Of a stretch of 64,000 nucleotides of DNA, positions 50,533-59,274 are shown in pieces. The stretch lies in assembly GCF_024138125.1 (NCBI RefSeq), contig NZ_CP099993.1:2294001-2358000 (forward strand), in the 5' to 3' direction. Made by a program: the position numbers and the translations under genes. The DNA is from Halorussus salilacus. Its GTDB lineage: Archaea; Halobacteriota; Halobacteria; Halobacteriales; Haladaptataceae. How positions within the stretch are numbered: position 1 is the first letter of the stretch; every line of letters begins with the position of its first letter. A model generated the notes under the pieces. The model was not told the origin of the DNA. It saw only the letters and a list, made by a program, of their open reading frames with translations, and searched no databases.

Positions 50533-51447
50533 TCACTCGGCCGTCTCCTCGGCCTCTAGCTCCTCGACGCTGGTCCCCTCTGGCAGTTTGTCCCGGAACT
50601 TCTCGATGACCCCCCGGGCCTCGTCGAGTTCGACGCCGCCGACCGCCTTCACCAGCGCCAGCGCGCGCTCGACCTTGGTGCGCCGCCACGACTCCTCGCG
50701 GGACTCGTAGGTCCGAACCGCCCGCAGGAAGTCGACCTTCGAGAACTCCGGCCAGTAGGGGGTACAGAAGAACACCGCGGCCTCGTTGCCGTTGGCGTGC
50801 CACGGCAGGAAGTTCGAGGTCCGCTCGTCGCCGCCGGTCCGGATGATGAGGTCGACGTCGCGCAGGGAGTCGTCGTAGAGCCGCCGCTCGATTTCGGCCA
50901 CGTCGATCTCTTCGGCGGCGAGGTCGCCCGATTCGACGTCGCGGGCAACGTCGCGGGCCGCGCTCAGGAGTTCGTTGCGCCCGCCGTAGGCGAGCGCGAC
51001 GTTCAGCGTGAACTCCTCGTAGTCGGCAGTCCGGCGCTCGGCGTAGGCGACCGCCTCCCGGACCCGGTCGGGTAGCATCCCTTCGTCGCCGATGACCCGG
51101 ATGCGGACCTCCCCGTCGTGGACCCGGTCGTCGTCGCCGAACTCGTAGAGCTTCTCCTCCAGCAGGTCGAACAGCGCCTCGCGCTCGTGGTCCGGACGGT
51201 CGAAGTTCTCGGTCGAGAACGCGTACAGCGTCAGCTCCTCGACGCCCATGTCCTTGCACCAGTCGAGCACGCGCTCGGTCGTCTGCGCGCCCGCGCGGTG
51301 GCCGTCGGGCGCGTCGGCTCCCTGCCGGTCGGCGTACCGGCGGTTGCCGTCTTGGATGACCGCGACGTGCGTCGGTGCGCCGGATATCTCCCGTCGGAGG
51401 AGGCGCTCGTAGGCGGCGTGGAACCGCCGCCGTACCCACGATGACAT
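50533..51447 (-). CDS. uppS: Cis-isoprenyl diphosphate synthase (UppS family)
   Basis: A 304-residue cis-prenyltransferase. H-V-A-V-I-Q-D-G-N-R-R-Y-A near residue 28 holds the catalytic Asp and the diphosphate-binding arginine; L-T-L-Y-A-F-S-T-E-N-F-D-R-P and D-L-I-I-R-T-G-G-D-E-R-T-S-N-F-L-P-W complete the family. It makes long-chain cis-polyprenyl diphosphate for the dolichol-type carrier of glycosylation. About 50 residues longer than bacterial UppS because of a C-terminal tail. Its degenerate homologue faces it. Confidence 0.93.
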   Translation of the reverse strand: MSSWVRRRFHAAYERLLRREISGAPTHVAVIQDGNRRYADRQGADAPDGHRAGAQTTERVLDWCKDMGVEELTLYAFSTENFDRPDHEREALFDLLEEKLYEFGDDDRVHDGEVRIRVIGDEGMLPDRVREAVAYAERRTADYEEFTLNVALAYGGRNELLSAARDVARDVESGDLAAEEIDVAEIERRLYDDSLRDVDLIIRTGGDERTSNFLPWHANGNEAAVFFCTPYWPEFSKVDFLRAVRTYESREESWRRTKVERALALVKAVGGVELDEARGVIEKFRDKLPEGTSVEELEAEETAE

Positions 51448-51546
51448 CGGTTGGTCGGACAGAGAGCGCCGAGGGGCATCAGCGTTATGACTGTCGAGCC
51501 GTCGGCTGTGGTAGTCGGTCCCATTACAGCTTCACCTAGGTCCATA

Positions 51547-51556
51547 CCTTTTTAAG
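51547..51556 (+). promoter_or_regulatory. TATA box of the cold-shock gene
   Basis: CCTTTTTAAG lies 26-35 nt before the ATG at 51582, predicting a leaderless transcript. This spacing also supports 51582, not the in-frame ATG at 51558, as start. Confidence 0.55.
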
Positions 51557-51581
51557 CATGGAGCGACTCTGGACGAGTGCA

Positions 51582-51776
51582 ATGGCGAAAGGTACGGTTG
51601 ATTTCTTCAACGACACTGGCGGTTACGGTTTCATCGACACCGAGGACGCGGACGAGGACGTTTTCTTCCACATGGAAGACGTCGGCGGCCCCGACCTCGA
51701 AGAGGGGCAGGAAGTCGAGTTCGACATCGAGCAGGCCGACAAGGGCCCGCGCGCGAAGAACCTGACGCGCCTCTGA
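51582..51776 (+). CDS. Cold-shock domain protein
   Basis: A 64-residue single-domain protein: M-A-K-G-T-V-D-F-F-N-D-T-G-G-Y-G-F-I-D-T, then D-V-F-F-H-M-E-D-V-G-G. These are the RNP1 and RNP2 RNA-binding motifs, with some acidic halophile replacements (bacterial K-G-F-G-F-I becomes G-G-Y-G-F-I). It acts as an RNA/DNA chaperone. The start at 51582 gives the normal family length. Confidence 0.93.
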   Translation: MAKGTVDFFNDTGGYGFIDTEDADEDVFFHMEDVGGPDLEEGQEVEFDIEQADKGPRAKNLTRL

Positions 51777-51881
51777 ACGGTATCGTACGTAAGTGAAACG
51801 AGTTTTTCTTAGAGCCGATAGACCAGCCGTGGCTCTCGCGGAATCGCAGGGCGTTTAACCGCCCGACCGAATTGCTCGAAC

Positions 51882-52286
51882 ATGGGAGACCCACTCGACG
51901 AGGACCTGTATCGCCGGACGAAGCAGTTGCTCGAACCCGGCGACATCGAACTCAACGGAGCCATCGTCCACACCGACTTCGGGAGCGACGAGGACATCGA
52001 GATGCACCAGACGACCGTCGACGTGGGAGAGATAATCGCCGAACGCGCGGGTCATGACCCCAGAGACACGTTCGTCTACTCGGGCACCGACGACACCGAC
52101 TTCGCCTCGAACCAGCACCAGGGGCTGACGCTGGACGACGAGGAGTTCGTCTGGGAGTGCCAACAGCTCCTGCGCGAGGGGACCTTCGACGTGGTCTTCT
52201 ACTACGAGGCCAGCGCCGACCACGGGGGCATCCTCGACGACGTTCGCGAACTGGGCTTCGAGGTGACCGGCGTCGAGGGGTCGTGA
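51882..52286 (+). CDS. DUF5778 family protein
   Basis: A 134-residue soluble acidic protein: L-D-E-D-L-Y-R-R-T-K-Q-L-L-E-P-G-D-I-E-L, D-F-G-S-D-E-D-I-E-M-H-Q-T-T and F-V-Y-S-G-T-D-D-T-D-F-A-S-N-Q-H-Q-G-L-T-L match a conserved haloarchaeal family. There are no recognisable catalytic motifs. Function unknown. It is encoded on the same strand after the cold-shock gene with a 105-nt spacer. Confidence 0.78.
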   Translation: MGDPLDEDLYRRTKQLLEPGDIELNGAIVHTDFGSDEDIEMHQTTVDVGEIIAERAGHDPRDTFVYSGTDDTDFASNQHQGLTLDDEEFVWECQQLLREGTFDVVFYYEASADHGGILDDVRELGFEVTGVEGS

Positions 52287-52361
52287 CGGGACGAGACGTC
52301 GTGACGGAACGAAACGTCGTGACGCGACCGGAGGCCGTGGGGTCACGGCGGGTCGGGACGC

Positions 52362-52396
52362 CGTCGGGAGTCGCGACGGCGTCGCGACTCCCGACG
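52362..52396. terminator. Hairpin between DUF5778 and hemA
   Basis: Perfect 16-bp arms (52362-52377 and 52381-52396) and a GGC loop lie about 75 nt after the DUF5778 stop. Upstream, two direct copies of ACGTCGTGACG-type sequence occur (52295-52325). The hairpin may end the DUF5778 transcript. Confidence 0.45.
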
Positions 52397-52535
52397 CGTC
52401 GGCGAGAGGCGGTCGAACTGTCTCGTTTGGAAGGCTTTACGTACTATCCATCCATACTCCGGACCAAGAACCGCGGACTCCGTCCGCAGGGTGAACCATG
52501 ACGTTCGGAACAACTGGCACGCGTTCGGGGAGGCG

Positions 52536-53897
52536 ATGGCCGTGACGGCAGGCACGGGCGTCGTATCGGGAGTCCGGGTCAGCCACGACCGCGCGAGCCT
52601 CGACGACGTCGAAGCCGCCTGCCATCCCGACACCGGGGCGGTCGTCGAGCGACTGCTCGCGGTGCCGGGCGTCGGCGAGGCGTTCGCGCTCCAGACCTGC
52701 AACCGGTTCGAGGCGTACGTCGTCACCGACGAACCCACGACCGGGCGGGCGGTCCTCGCCGACTTCGCGCCCGACGCGGCGGGCCACGTCACCGTCGAGA
52801 TGGGCCACGAGGAGAGCCTGCGCCACCTGATGCGGGTCGCGGCTGGCCTCGAATCGCTCGTGCTCGGGGAGGACCAGATCATCGGGCAGGTCCGGGACGC
52901 CTACGAGACCGCCCGCGAATGCGGGGCCATCGGCCCGATGCTGGAGGACGCGGTGACCAAGGCCATCCACGTCGGCAAGCGCGCCCGGACCGAGACCGCC
53001 ATCAACGAGGGCGCTGTGTCGGTCGGGAGCGCCGCGGTCGAACTCCTCGCCCAGCACTGCGATCTGGCCGACGCCACCGCGCTCGTCGTCGGCGCGGGCG
53101 AGATGGGGTCGCTGGCGGCACACGCGCTGGCCGACGCCGAGGTCGAGACGCTGTACGTCGCCAACCGCTCGCCCGCGAACGCCGCGGAACTCGCGAACGA
53201 GGTCGACCACGACGACGCACGCGCGGTCTCGCTCGACGGACTCGCCTCGGCGCTCGACGCCGCCGACGCCGTCGTGAGCGCGACCGGGAGCGAGGACCAC
53301 GTACTCGACGCCAGCCGCCTCGCCGACCGCGGCGACACGCTGGTCGTCGACATCGCCCAACCGCGGGACGTCTCGCCCGCCGCCGACGCGCTCGATGGCG
53401 TCACGGTCCACGACATGTCGGCGCTCGAATCGGTCACCGGCGAGACCGAGCGTCGCAGGCGCGAGGCCGCCGAGTCGGTCGAGGCGATGATCGACCGCGA
53501 GTTCGAGCGCCTGCTGGAGGGCTACAAGCGAAAGCGCGCCGACGAGGTCATCGCCACGATGTACGAGAGCGCCGAACGCATCAAGGCCCGAGAGGTCTCG
53601 GAGGCGCTCACAAAGCTCGACGCCCACGGCGACTTCACCGACGACCAGCGCGAGGTCGTCGAGTCGATGGCCGACGCGCTGGTGTCCCAACTGCTCGCGC
53701 CGCCGACCAAGAGCCTCCGGGACGCCGCCGCCGAGGACGACTGGACGACCATCAACACCGCGCTCCAGTTGTTCGACCCCGAGTTCGGGGACGGCGAGGG
53801 GCCGTCGGAGGCCACCGTCAGGGGTGACGAGATACCCGACGCGGTACTCGAAGAGCTGTCCGGTTCGGCCCCGGTCGCCGCGGACGACGACGACTGA
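52536..53897 (+). CDS. hemA: Glutamyl-tRNA reductase
   Basis: A 453-residue enzyme reducing Glu-tRNA to glutamate-1-semialdehyde, the first step of tetrapyrrole synthesis. The catalytic Cys is in F-A-L-Q-T-C-N-R-F-E-A-Y; E-S-L-V-L-G-E-D-Q-I-I-G-Q-V follows, and the NADPH site is V-V-G-A-G-E-M-G-S-L. A C-terminal helical dimerisation part ends with an acidic tail. The ATG at 52536 is preferred; a GTG at 52491 is in frame but adds an atypical N-terminus. A TTTACGTA stretch near 52435 may be the promoter. Confidence 0.94.
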   Translation: MAVTAGTGVVSGVRVSHDRASLDDVEAACHPDTGAVVERLLAVPGVGEAFALQTCNRFEAYVVTDEPTTGRAVLADFAPDAAGHVTVEMGHEESLRHLMRVAAGLESLVLGEDQIIGQVRDAYETARECGAIGPMLEDAVTKAIHVGKRARTETAINEGAVSVGSAAVELLAQHCDLADATALVVGAGEMGSLAAHALADAEVETLYVANRSPANAAELANEVDHDDARAVSLDGLASALDAADAVVSATGSEDHVLDASRLADRGDTLVVDIAQPRDVSPAADALDGVTVHDMSALESVTGETERRRREAAESVEAMIDREFERLLEGYKRKRADEVIATMYESAERIKAREVSEALTKLDAHGDFTDDQREVVESMADALVSQLLAPPTKSLRDAAAEDDWTTINTALQLFDPEFGDGEGPSEATVRGDEIPDAVLEELSGSAPVAADDDD

Positions 53898-53935
53898 TCG
53901 GTCACTCGTTCATCTCGGCAGGCGGGCGAACAGGT

Positions 53936-54157
53936 TTATTTCCGCAGGATAGAGCCAACGCTCACGAGAACTCCGAGTAGAGTAATCAATGACGCAAGGA
54001 GGGCAAATCCGGCGAGGAGGCTGATCAGCCCGAATGGATTAACGACGTTTGCAAGCAAATCGAGGACGGCCCATCCGACAGCGAGTGCGACGAACCCTCC
54101 CACGAGCTTTATGAGGTTGTCGATGGCTTGCCGTTTGGTCGTTTGTTCGGTCATCAT
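53936..54157 (-). CDS. Small two-helix membrane protein
   Basis: A 73-residue protein: a charged N-terminus (T-K-R-Q-A-I-D-N-L-I-K-L), one helix about residues 18-38 and a second about 43-68, with no known motif. GC is lower than average. It precedes the neighbouring membrane-protein gene 54229-54954 in minus-strand order only by position downstream of it, so both may form one transcript. Function unknown. Confidence 0.6.
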   Translation of the reverse strand: MMTEQTTKRQAIDNLIKLVGGFVALAVGWAVLDLLANVVNPFGLISLLAGFALLASLITLLGVLVSVGSILRK

Positions 54158-54228
54158 CGGTATCGATCTGCGCCTCCTCTCGTATTCGGTACTGGACTTT
54201 GGTGCGCCATCGTCATAATTGTTGGTAA

Positions 54229-54954
54229 CTAGCTATCGTCGGTCGTTTCCCCAGAATCGTCTGCGGCCGGTTCCTCCGCCGCTTCCGGTTTCGTTTCGCC
54301 TTCGGATTCACAATTGCTCGGTTCTGGTTCCGAACCCTCTCGGTCGGAATCGGACCTTGTCGGTTCTCCCTCCGAACCGGTCTCCTCGCTGTCGGTCGGC
54401 TCGGTTTCGAACTGCTCTCCTTCGGAACCGTCAGTCATCTCACCGACCATCGATAACGCCACGAATCCTATCATGGTAAGCGTAAACAGAACGAGTACCA
54501 GTGATAGCTTCAGGATTGCCGCCGTATCCGACGTGATTCCGCCAATAACGGCGAACAATCCGGCGAAAACGAGGGCGAGAACGCCCAGTAGGAGGAAGTC
54601 GCTCACGCGGTCGTCCACACTCGACTGTTCGTCGGTCGTGAACCGTATCAGGCCCGTGAAGAGCGGAAGCAGGATTCCTATCGCTTGGATGAGTCGGAGC
54701 GTGTGCTCGGGATTAGGGTCGAGGGCAGTCGAGGTGGCATTTTCCCACTTACTCCCCGACCACGAACCGAGGTTCTCAATTACTCCCGCGTTCCCCACCC
54801 CGATGCGGGAGTTCGGCGGAACGAGGCCGACCGCATTTAGAACGACACCGAGACAGATACCAACCCCGACCAGACTTCCGGCTACGGCTACATCTCTCCA
54901 ACTATACTGCCGAACGCGACGGTCCTTCAACGAGGTCAGCCAATCTCTCACCAA
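54229..54954 (-). CDS. Membrane protein with acidic C-terminal tail, unknown
   Basis: A 241-residue protein: four to five hydrophobic segments (about 24-43, 88-106, 120-140, 146-172) followed by an Asp/Glu/Ser/Thr tail of about 65 residues (G-E-Q-F-E-T-E-P-T-D-S-E-E-T-G-S). The outside loop contains G-N-A-G-V-I-E-N-L-G-S-W-S-G-S. I do not recognise the family. The tail probably lies in the cytoplasm and stays soluble at high salt. AT-rich DNA before its start (about 54955-54990) is the promoter region. Confidence 0.6.
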   Translation of the reverse strand: MVRDWLTSLKDRRVRQYSWRDVAVAGSLVGVGICLGVVLNAVGLVPPNSRIGVGNAGVIENLGSWSGSKWENATSTALDPNPEHTLRLIQAIGILLPLFTGLIRFTTDEQSSVDDRVSDFLLLGVLALVFAGLFAVIGGITSDTAAILKLSLVLVLFTLTMIGFVALSMVGEMTDGSEGEQFETEPTDSEETGSEGEPTRSDSDREGSEPEPSNCESEGETKPEAAEEPAADDSGETTDDS

Positions 54955-55053
54955 TATAACTATTTGTGACTAAATAACCTATAAAAATAAGCGTTTCTAT
55001 ATCTCGTGGCCCTGCCACCGAACTTTATGTCTCAGCACGACGAACCCCCACCT

Positions 55054-55329
55054 ATGGCAGACCTACTCTCCGACGACGAGGTCAGCGAGCGACTCCCCGA
55101 CGGCTGGGACCGCGAGGGCGAGGAGATCGTCAGGACGTTCGAGTTCGACGACTACCTCGAAGGCGTCGCGTTCGCCTCGGAGGTCGCCGAAATCTCCGAA
55201 GAGGAGTTCCACCACCCCGAGATTCGCATCGGCTACGAGGAGGTCGAGGTCCGGTTCACGAGCCACGAGGCGGGCGGCATCACCGACGACGACATCCACA
55301 TGGCCGAACTGACCAACGACGTCAGATGA
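55054..55329 (+). CDS. Pterin-4a-carbinolamine dehydratase
   Basis: A 91-residue enzyme of the PCD/DCoH family: the catalytic motif H-H-P-E-I-R-I-G-Y-E-E-V-E-V with the later S-H-E-A-G-G-I-T-D-D-D is intact. It dehydrates the pterin cofactor product after aromatic hydroxylation; its archaeal role may differ. The ATG at 55054 (M-A-D-L-L-S-D-D-E-V) is favoured over one at 55027 because ACTTTATG at 55022-55029 is the likely TATA box. Confidence 0.9.
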   Translation: MADLLSDDEVSERLPDGWDREGEEIVRTFEFDDYLEGVAFASEVAEISEEEFHHPEIRIGYEEVEVRFTSHEAGGITDDDIHMAELTNDVR

Positions 55330-55422
55330 CGGCGATGGACGAGGGCCGGTAATGGCGATGGACGAGGGCCGATGACGGATTCGAACGAGACCCGACCACG
55401 GCGATAGACGACAGCCGATAAT
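55330..55422. repeat. 23-nt tandem repeats
   Basis: The unit GGCGATGGACGAGGGCCGRT occurs at 55331 and 55354 with a 23-nt period, and a degenerate form (GGCGATAGACGACAGCCGAT) occurs near 55400. They fill the spacer between the dehydratase and the LWR-salt gene. Confidence 0.6.
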
Positions 55423-55792
55423 GGACGCCCGCTACGTGTTCGCGGTCCGATTCCGGCTCGACCCCGACGCCCGCGGCGTCGGGGTCGAGCCAGACGAGTT
55501 CGAGACGCGTCTCACTCGGGAGGCCGACCCGCCGGGCGAGGAGGGGTGGCTGTTCTTCCGGGACAACCTCTGGCGCGGCGAGGTGAACGACGCCGACCAC
55601 TTCCGGCGGCTCACCGAGGAGGCGCTGGGCGTGACGGTGGTGTCGGTCGAGTACCGCGCGTTCGAGACCGACGAGGCGTATCTGGAGGCGCTGAAAGACG
55701 AGATTCGCGACGACCTCGGGACGTTCAACGCGACCAGCGTCTCGGAAGTCATCACCAAGTACCTCGGGAGTTCGGTCGAGGTCGGTCCATAG
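55421..55792 (+). CDS. LWR-salt protein
   Basis: A 123-residue haloarchaeal protein named for the conserved motif D-N-L-W-R-G-E (residues about 47-53). The rest is a mixed alpha/beta domain: Y-V-F-A-V-R-F-R-L-D-P, then E-G-W-L-F-F-R-D and V-S-V-E-Y-R-A-F-E-T-D. The function is unknown, although the family is widespread in Halobacteria. It lies on the same strand between the dehydratase and the HAD gene. Confidence 0.85.
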   Translation: MDARYVFAVRFRLDPDARGVGVEPDEFETRLTREADPPGEEGWLFFRDNLWRGEVNDADHFRRLTEEALGVTVVSVEYRAFETDEAYLEALKDEIRDDLGTFNATSVSEVITKYLGSSVEVGP

Positions 55793-55841
55793 CAAACGGA
55801 AGAAATATTTATGCTTCCGGAGGCCCTAGAGGTGTGTCCCC

Positions 55842-56492
55842 ATGGTCGCCCGCGAGTACGATTACTGGTTGCTCGACCTCGACGGCACGCTCATCGACGT
55901 GGACTGGTCGTATCCGCGGTCGGTGTTCGACCGGGTCGGCACCCGCCTCGGCCGGGAGTTCACCGACCGCGAGGCAGAGATCATCTGGCACGGTCTCGGC
56001 GGGGGGCGCGACGCCCAGTTGCGCGAGTGGGGTATCGACCCCGGGGACTTCTGGCCCGTCTTCCACGAGATAGAGGACCCCCAGCGCCGGGCCGAGGAGA
56101 CGTTCCTCTACGAGGACGCCGAGTTCGTGGCCGACCTCGACTGCCCGGTCGGTCTCGTGACCCACTGCCAGCCGTTCCTCACGAACCCGGTCCTCGACCA
56201 CCTCGACATCCGCGACTGGTTCGACACCATCGTGTGTTGCAACGAGGACCTCGGGTGGAAGCCCGACCCCGCGCCGGTCGAGCACGCGCTGACCGACCTC
56301 GGAGCGGGCGCAATCGGCCACGAGGGGGTGTTCGCGGGCGACGGCGCGAGCGACGTGGGCGCGGCGTGGAACGCGGGCCTCGACGCGGTCCACGTCGAGC
56401 GCCACGGCCACGCCCACCGCCAGCAGTGCGTGCTCGGCGACTACCGGGTGAACAGCTTCGACGAACTGCTGGCGACTCCCGACGCCGACTGA
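55842..56492 (+). CDS. HAD family hydrolase
   Basis: A 216-residue phosphatase-like protein. Motif I is W-L-L-D-L-D-G-T-L (catalytic Asp pair), motif II is G-L-V-T-H-C, and the Lys and C-terminal Asp region is W-K-P-D-P-A-P with F-A-G-D-G-A-S-D-V-G. A helical cap follows motif I, as in phosphoglycolate phosphatase-type enzymes. The substrate is unknown. AATATTTATG near 55804-55813 is the promoter, and GAGGTG at 55829-55834 a ribosome binding site. Confidence 0.9.
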   Translation: MVAREYDYWLLDLDGTLIDVDWSYPRSVFDRVGTRLGREFTDREAEIIWHGLGGGRDAQLREWGIDPGDFWPVFHEIEDPQRRAEETFLYEDAEFVADLDCPVGLVTHCQPFLTNPVLDHLDIRDWFDTIVCCNEDLGWKPDPAPVEHALTDLGAGAIGHEGVFAGDGASDVGAAWNAGLDAVHVERHGHAHRQQCVLGDYRVNSFDELLATPDAD

Positions 56493-56494
56493 CC

Positions 56495-57253
56495 TCAGAG
56501 CGGTCGCGGGTCGACGGGCGTCCCCTCGACGACCCGTTCGACCAGTTCGTTCCACGCCTCGCGGTCGGCCCGGAGGTCCTCGACCGGGATGCCCCGGTTA
56601 TCGGTCTTGAGGCGCGGGCCGATGTCGAACCCGCCGCCGGGGTGGTACAGCCGGTCCCCGCGCTCGAAGAAGTCGGTGAAGTCACGCTTTTCGGCGTAGC
56701 CGACGACCGACACCGAGATGGGGAGGTGGCGCTCGCACCACTCCGCGACCGCGCGCTCGAACTCGGGGTCGTCGTCGGGGTAGGTCCCGGCGTCGGCCCA
56801 CGGTTCGAGGCCGACCCGGTCGGGCAGGTCGAGCTTGCAGAGGACGAACGGGTCGGCGTCGCCGTGGTCGCGCCAGATGCTCGCGCGGACCGCCAGCCAC
56901 AGATTTCTGGGTTTGGTCTTCTTCACGTCGAACCCGACGCCCGGCGGGTACTCCCCGTCGGGACCGATTCCGCCGAGGTCGGCGTCGTCGGTCTCCTCGA
57001 TGTCGCCGTACACGTCCCAGTCGACGGTCGACTCCACGCCGAACTCCTCGTCGAGCAGTCGCTGAAACGCGACCTCCCCGAGTTTGCCCTCGATTCGGTC
57101 GGCGACGAACTTCGTCATCGTCCGCTCGTTGTCGCCGCTACCGACGCCCGCGCCCCAGTCCTTGGTGGGCGACGACTGGTCGTACCACAGCGCCATCCCG
57201 TGGCGTAGCGCCCGCCGGAAGGGCGTCTCCCCGAGTTCGTAGGTGAAGTCCAT
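56495..57253 (-). CDS. Restriction endonuclease-like protein of unknown function
   Basis: A 252-residue soluble protein. The segment I-E-G-K-L-G-E-V-A-F-Q-R-L-L-D-E-E-F, followed by T-V-D-W-D-V-Y-G-D and G-V-G-F-D-V-K-K-T-K, fits the helix-strand-strand order of PD-(D/E)xK nucleases, with the Asp and Lys of D-V-K as possible catalytic residues. I do not know the family. It has no methyltransferase nearby. It converges with the HAD gene (stops two bases apart) and is followed upstream by the moeA fusion on the same strand. Confidence 0.6.
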   Translation of the reverse strand: MDFTYELGETPFRRALRHGMALWYDQSSPTKDWGAGVGSGDNERTMTKFVADRIEGKLGEVAFQRLLDEEFGVESTVDWDVYGDIEETDDADLGGIGPDGEYPPGVGFDVKKTKPRNLWLAVRASIWRDHGDADPFVLCKLDLPDRVGLEPWADAGTYPDDDPEFERAVAEWCERHLPISVSVVGYAEKRDFTDFFERGDRLYHPGGGFDIGPRLKTDNRGIPVEDLRADREAWNELVERVVEGTPVDPRPL

Positions 57254-57289
57254 ACGCGTCGTTGCGCGGAGTGAATTAAAAACGTTCGC

Positions 57290-59185
57290 CTACGGTGAAA
57301 ATCCGGGACGGGACGTGAACCGGCCGACATCCGACAGCACGGATTCGAGCGCTCGCACGCCCTCCTTGTCGGTCCGGTCGGGGTTCGCCAGCACCCGGAC
57401 CGTCTCGACGCCGACGGGCACGAAGCCCAGACCCAGCTTCTCGGCGGTCGCGCGCAGGCCGAGTCCGGCGTCGGCCTGCCCGCCAGCGACCTTCCGCGCG
57501 GGGCTCTCGTGGGCCTTCGCCGAGAGTTCGAAGCCGTCGATGGCCTCGACGAGGTCGCGACGCGAGACGCCTCTGTCGTCGGCGAGGTCGGCGAGAGCGT
57601 TCCCGAGGTTCGTCCGGAGGCCCGAGTCGGTCCCGCGGTTGACGAACCGTAGGTCGCGGTCGACGAGGTCGGCGAGGCCCTCGACTTCCTCGGGGTTCCC
57701 GCTCGCGACGACCAGCCCCCACTCGCGCTCGTAGGAGCCGAGTTCCTCGGCGGAGAGCGACCCGCGAGCGGGTCGCTCTCCGCCGTCCGCGGTCGTCACC
57801 GCGAAGTCGGCCACGCCGTCGCGGAGCCGACGCAGGCCCTGCCGGGACCCGACCGCGAGGTAGCGCGGCCGGTCGAGTTCGTCGAGCAGGCGCGCCAGCA
57901 CGGGGTCGTCCTCGCCGACGCCCAGCACCGAGGGCGGGCGCACGTCGGGCGAGAACAGTTCGACCGCGACCGCCTCGCCCTCCGCGACGTAGGCGGTGTC
58001 GGGAGCCACCTCGGCCACGCCGTCGGCCTCGACGAGGCTGGTGGTCGCGCCGCTCCCCTTGTCGACGGCGTAGGCGAGGAGGTCTCCCTCGCCGTCCTCG
58101 ACCAGTCCCACGGGCATCAGCCGCATCCGACCCTCGTCGAAGCGCTCCTCGGCGGCCATCCGGGCCTCGACGGTCGCGGTCGCTGGTTCGGGGAGTCCGG
58201 CGGCGTCTCGGATCGCGGGCGCGACGAACGTCCGGAAGATGGTCAGCGCCGAGACGGGGTAGCCCGGCAGGCCGACGTAGGCGGAGTTATCGAGCCGCCC
58301 CACCAGCATCGGCTTGCCGGGCTTGACCGCGACGCCGTGGAGCAGGAGTTCCCCGCGCTCCTCGACGACCCGGTAAATCACGTCCACCGCGCTCGCGCTG
58401 GTCGAACCGGACGAGAGCACGAGGTCGCACTCGTCGGCGGCCTCTCTGAGAACGCGCTCCATCTCGTCGTAGTCGTCGCCCGCGTGGGGGTAGAGCCGGG
58501 GGTCGCCGCCCGCCTCCTCGACCGCGGTCGCGACGGTGTAGCTGTTGACGTCGTATATCTGGCCCGCGGCGCTGTTCAGTCGCTCGCCGGGCCGGACCAG
58601 CTCGTCGCCGGTCGAGACGATGCCGACCGTCGGCTTCCCGACGACCGGCACCGACTCGACGCCGAGCGCCGACAGCAGGCCGACCTCGCGGGGCGTGAGT
58701 CGGGTCCCGGGGCCGAGCGCGCGCTCCCCGGCGGCCACGTCCGCGCCCGCGAGCATTACGTGGTCGCCCGGCGCAACCGCGGTTCGGACCAGCACGTCGT
58801 CGCCGTCCTCTTCCGTTCGCTCGACCATCACCACGGCGTCGCCGCCGGGCGGCATCACCGCGCCGGTCGAGATTTCGACCGCTTCGCCCTCGCCGACCTC
58901 CACGTCGGGCTCCTCGCCCGCGTGGACCGCTCCGGCGAGCGAGAGCCTCGCGGGGTCGGCCTCGTCGGCCCCGAAGGTGTCCCGGGCCCGGACCGCGTAG
59001 CCGTCCATGCTCGCGCGGTCGAACCCCGGCACGTCGAGGTCGGCGTCGATCCGCTCGGCGAGGATTCGGCCCCGGGCGTCCCGAAGGGGGACCTCCTCGG
59101 GGTCGGGCGCGAGGTCGAGGCTGGCGATGGCGTCGCGGGCGTCTTCGGGCGGTGCGAGGTCTCGGAACTCCTTTCTGTCGGTCAT
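57290..59185 (-). CDS. MoeA fused to a substrate-binding domain
   Basis: A 631-residue two-part protein. Residues 1 to about 400 are MoeA: A-S-M-D-G-Y-A-V-R-A, P-P-G-G-D-A-V-V-M-V-E, S-S-G-S-T-S-A-S-A-V-D and L-P-G-Y-P-V-S-A cover the molybdate-insertion site. The C-terminal part (about 410-631; V-G-S-R-Q-G-L-R-R, A-V-T-T-A-D-G-G-E and L-G-L-R-A-T-A-E-K-L-G-L-G-F-V-P-V-G) is a periplasmic-binding-protein-like domain, as in MoeA-LysR-type fusions that may bind molybdate or tungstate. A second, unfused moeA is 0.5 kb upstream. Confidence 0.92.
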   Translation of the reverse strand: MTDRKEFRDLAPPEDARDAIASLDLAPDPEEVPLRDARGRILAERIDADLDVPGFDRASMDGYAVRARDTFGADEADPARLSLAGAVHAGEEPDVEVGEGEAVEISTGAVMPPGGDAVVMVERTEEDGDDVLVRTAVAPGDHVMLAGADVAAGERALGPGTRLTPREVGLLSALGVESVPVVGKPTVGIVSTGDELVRPGERLNSAAGQIYDVNSYTVATAVEEAGGDPRLYPHAGDDYDEMERVLREAADECDLVLSSGSTSASAVDVIYRVVEERGELLLHGVAVKPGKPMLVGRLDNSAYVGLPGYPVSALTIFRTFVAPAIRDAAGLPEPATATVEARMAAEERFDEGRMRLMPVGLVEDGEGDLLAYAVDKGSGATTSLVEADGVAEVAPDTAYVAEGEAVAVELFSPDVRPPSVLGVGEDDPVLARLLDELDRPRYLAVGSRQGLRRLRDGVADFAVTTADGGERPARGSLSAEELGSYEREWGLVVASGNPEEVEGLADLVDRDLRFVNRGTDSGLRTNLGNALADLADDRGVSRRDLVEAIDGFELSAKAHESPARKVAGGQADAGLGLRATAEKLGLGFVPVGVETVRVLANPDRTDKEGVRALESVLSDVGRFTSRPGFSP

Positions 59186-59274
59186 CGGGTATCAGCTCCT
59201 GATTGGAAAATCGGTGTCCTTGTTGGTGTTCGACGCTCTCTGCAAACGGTAGACGACACGGCGGTTACGGCTTC

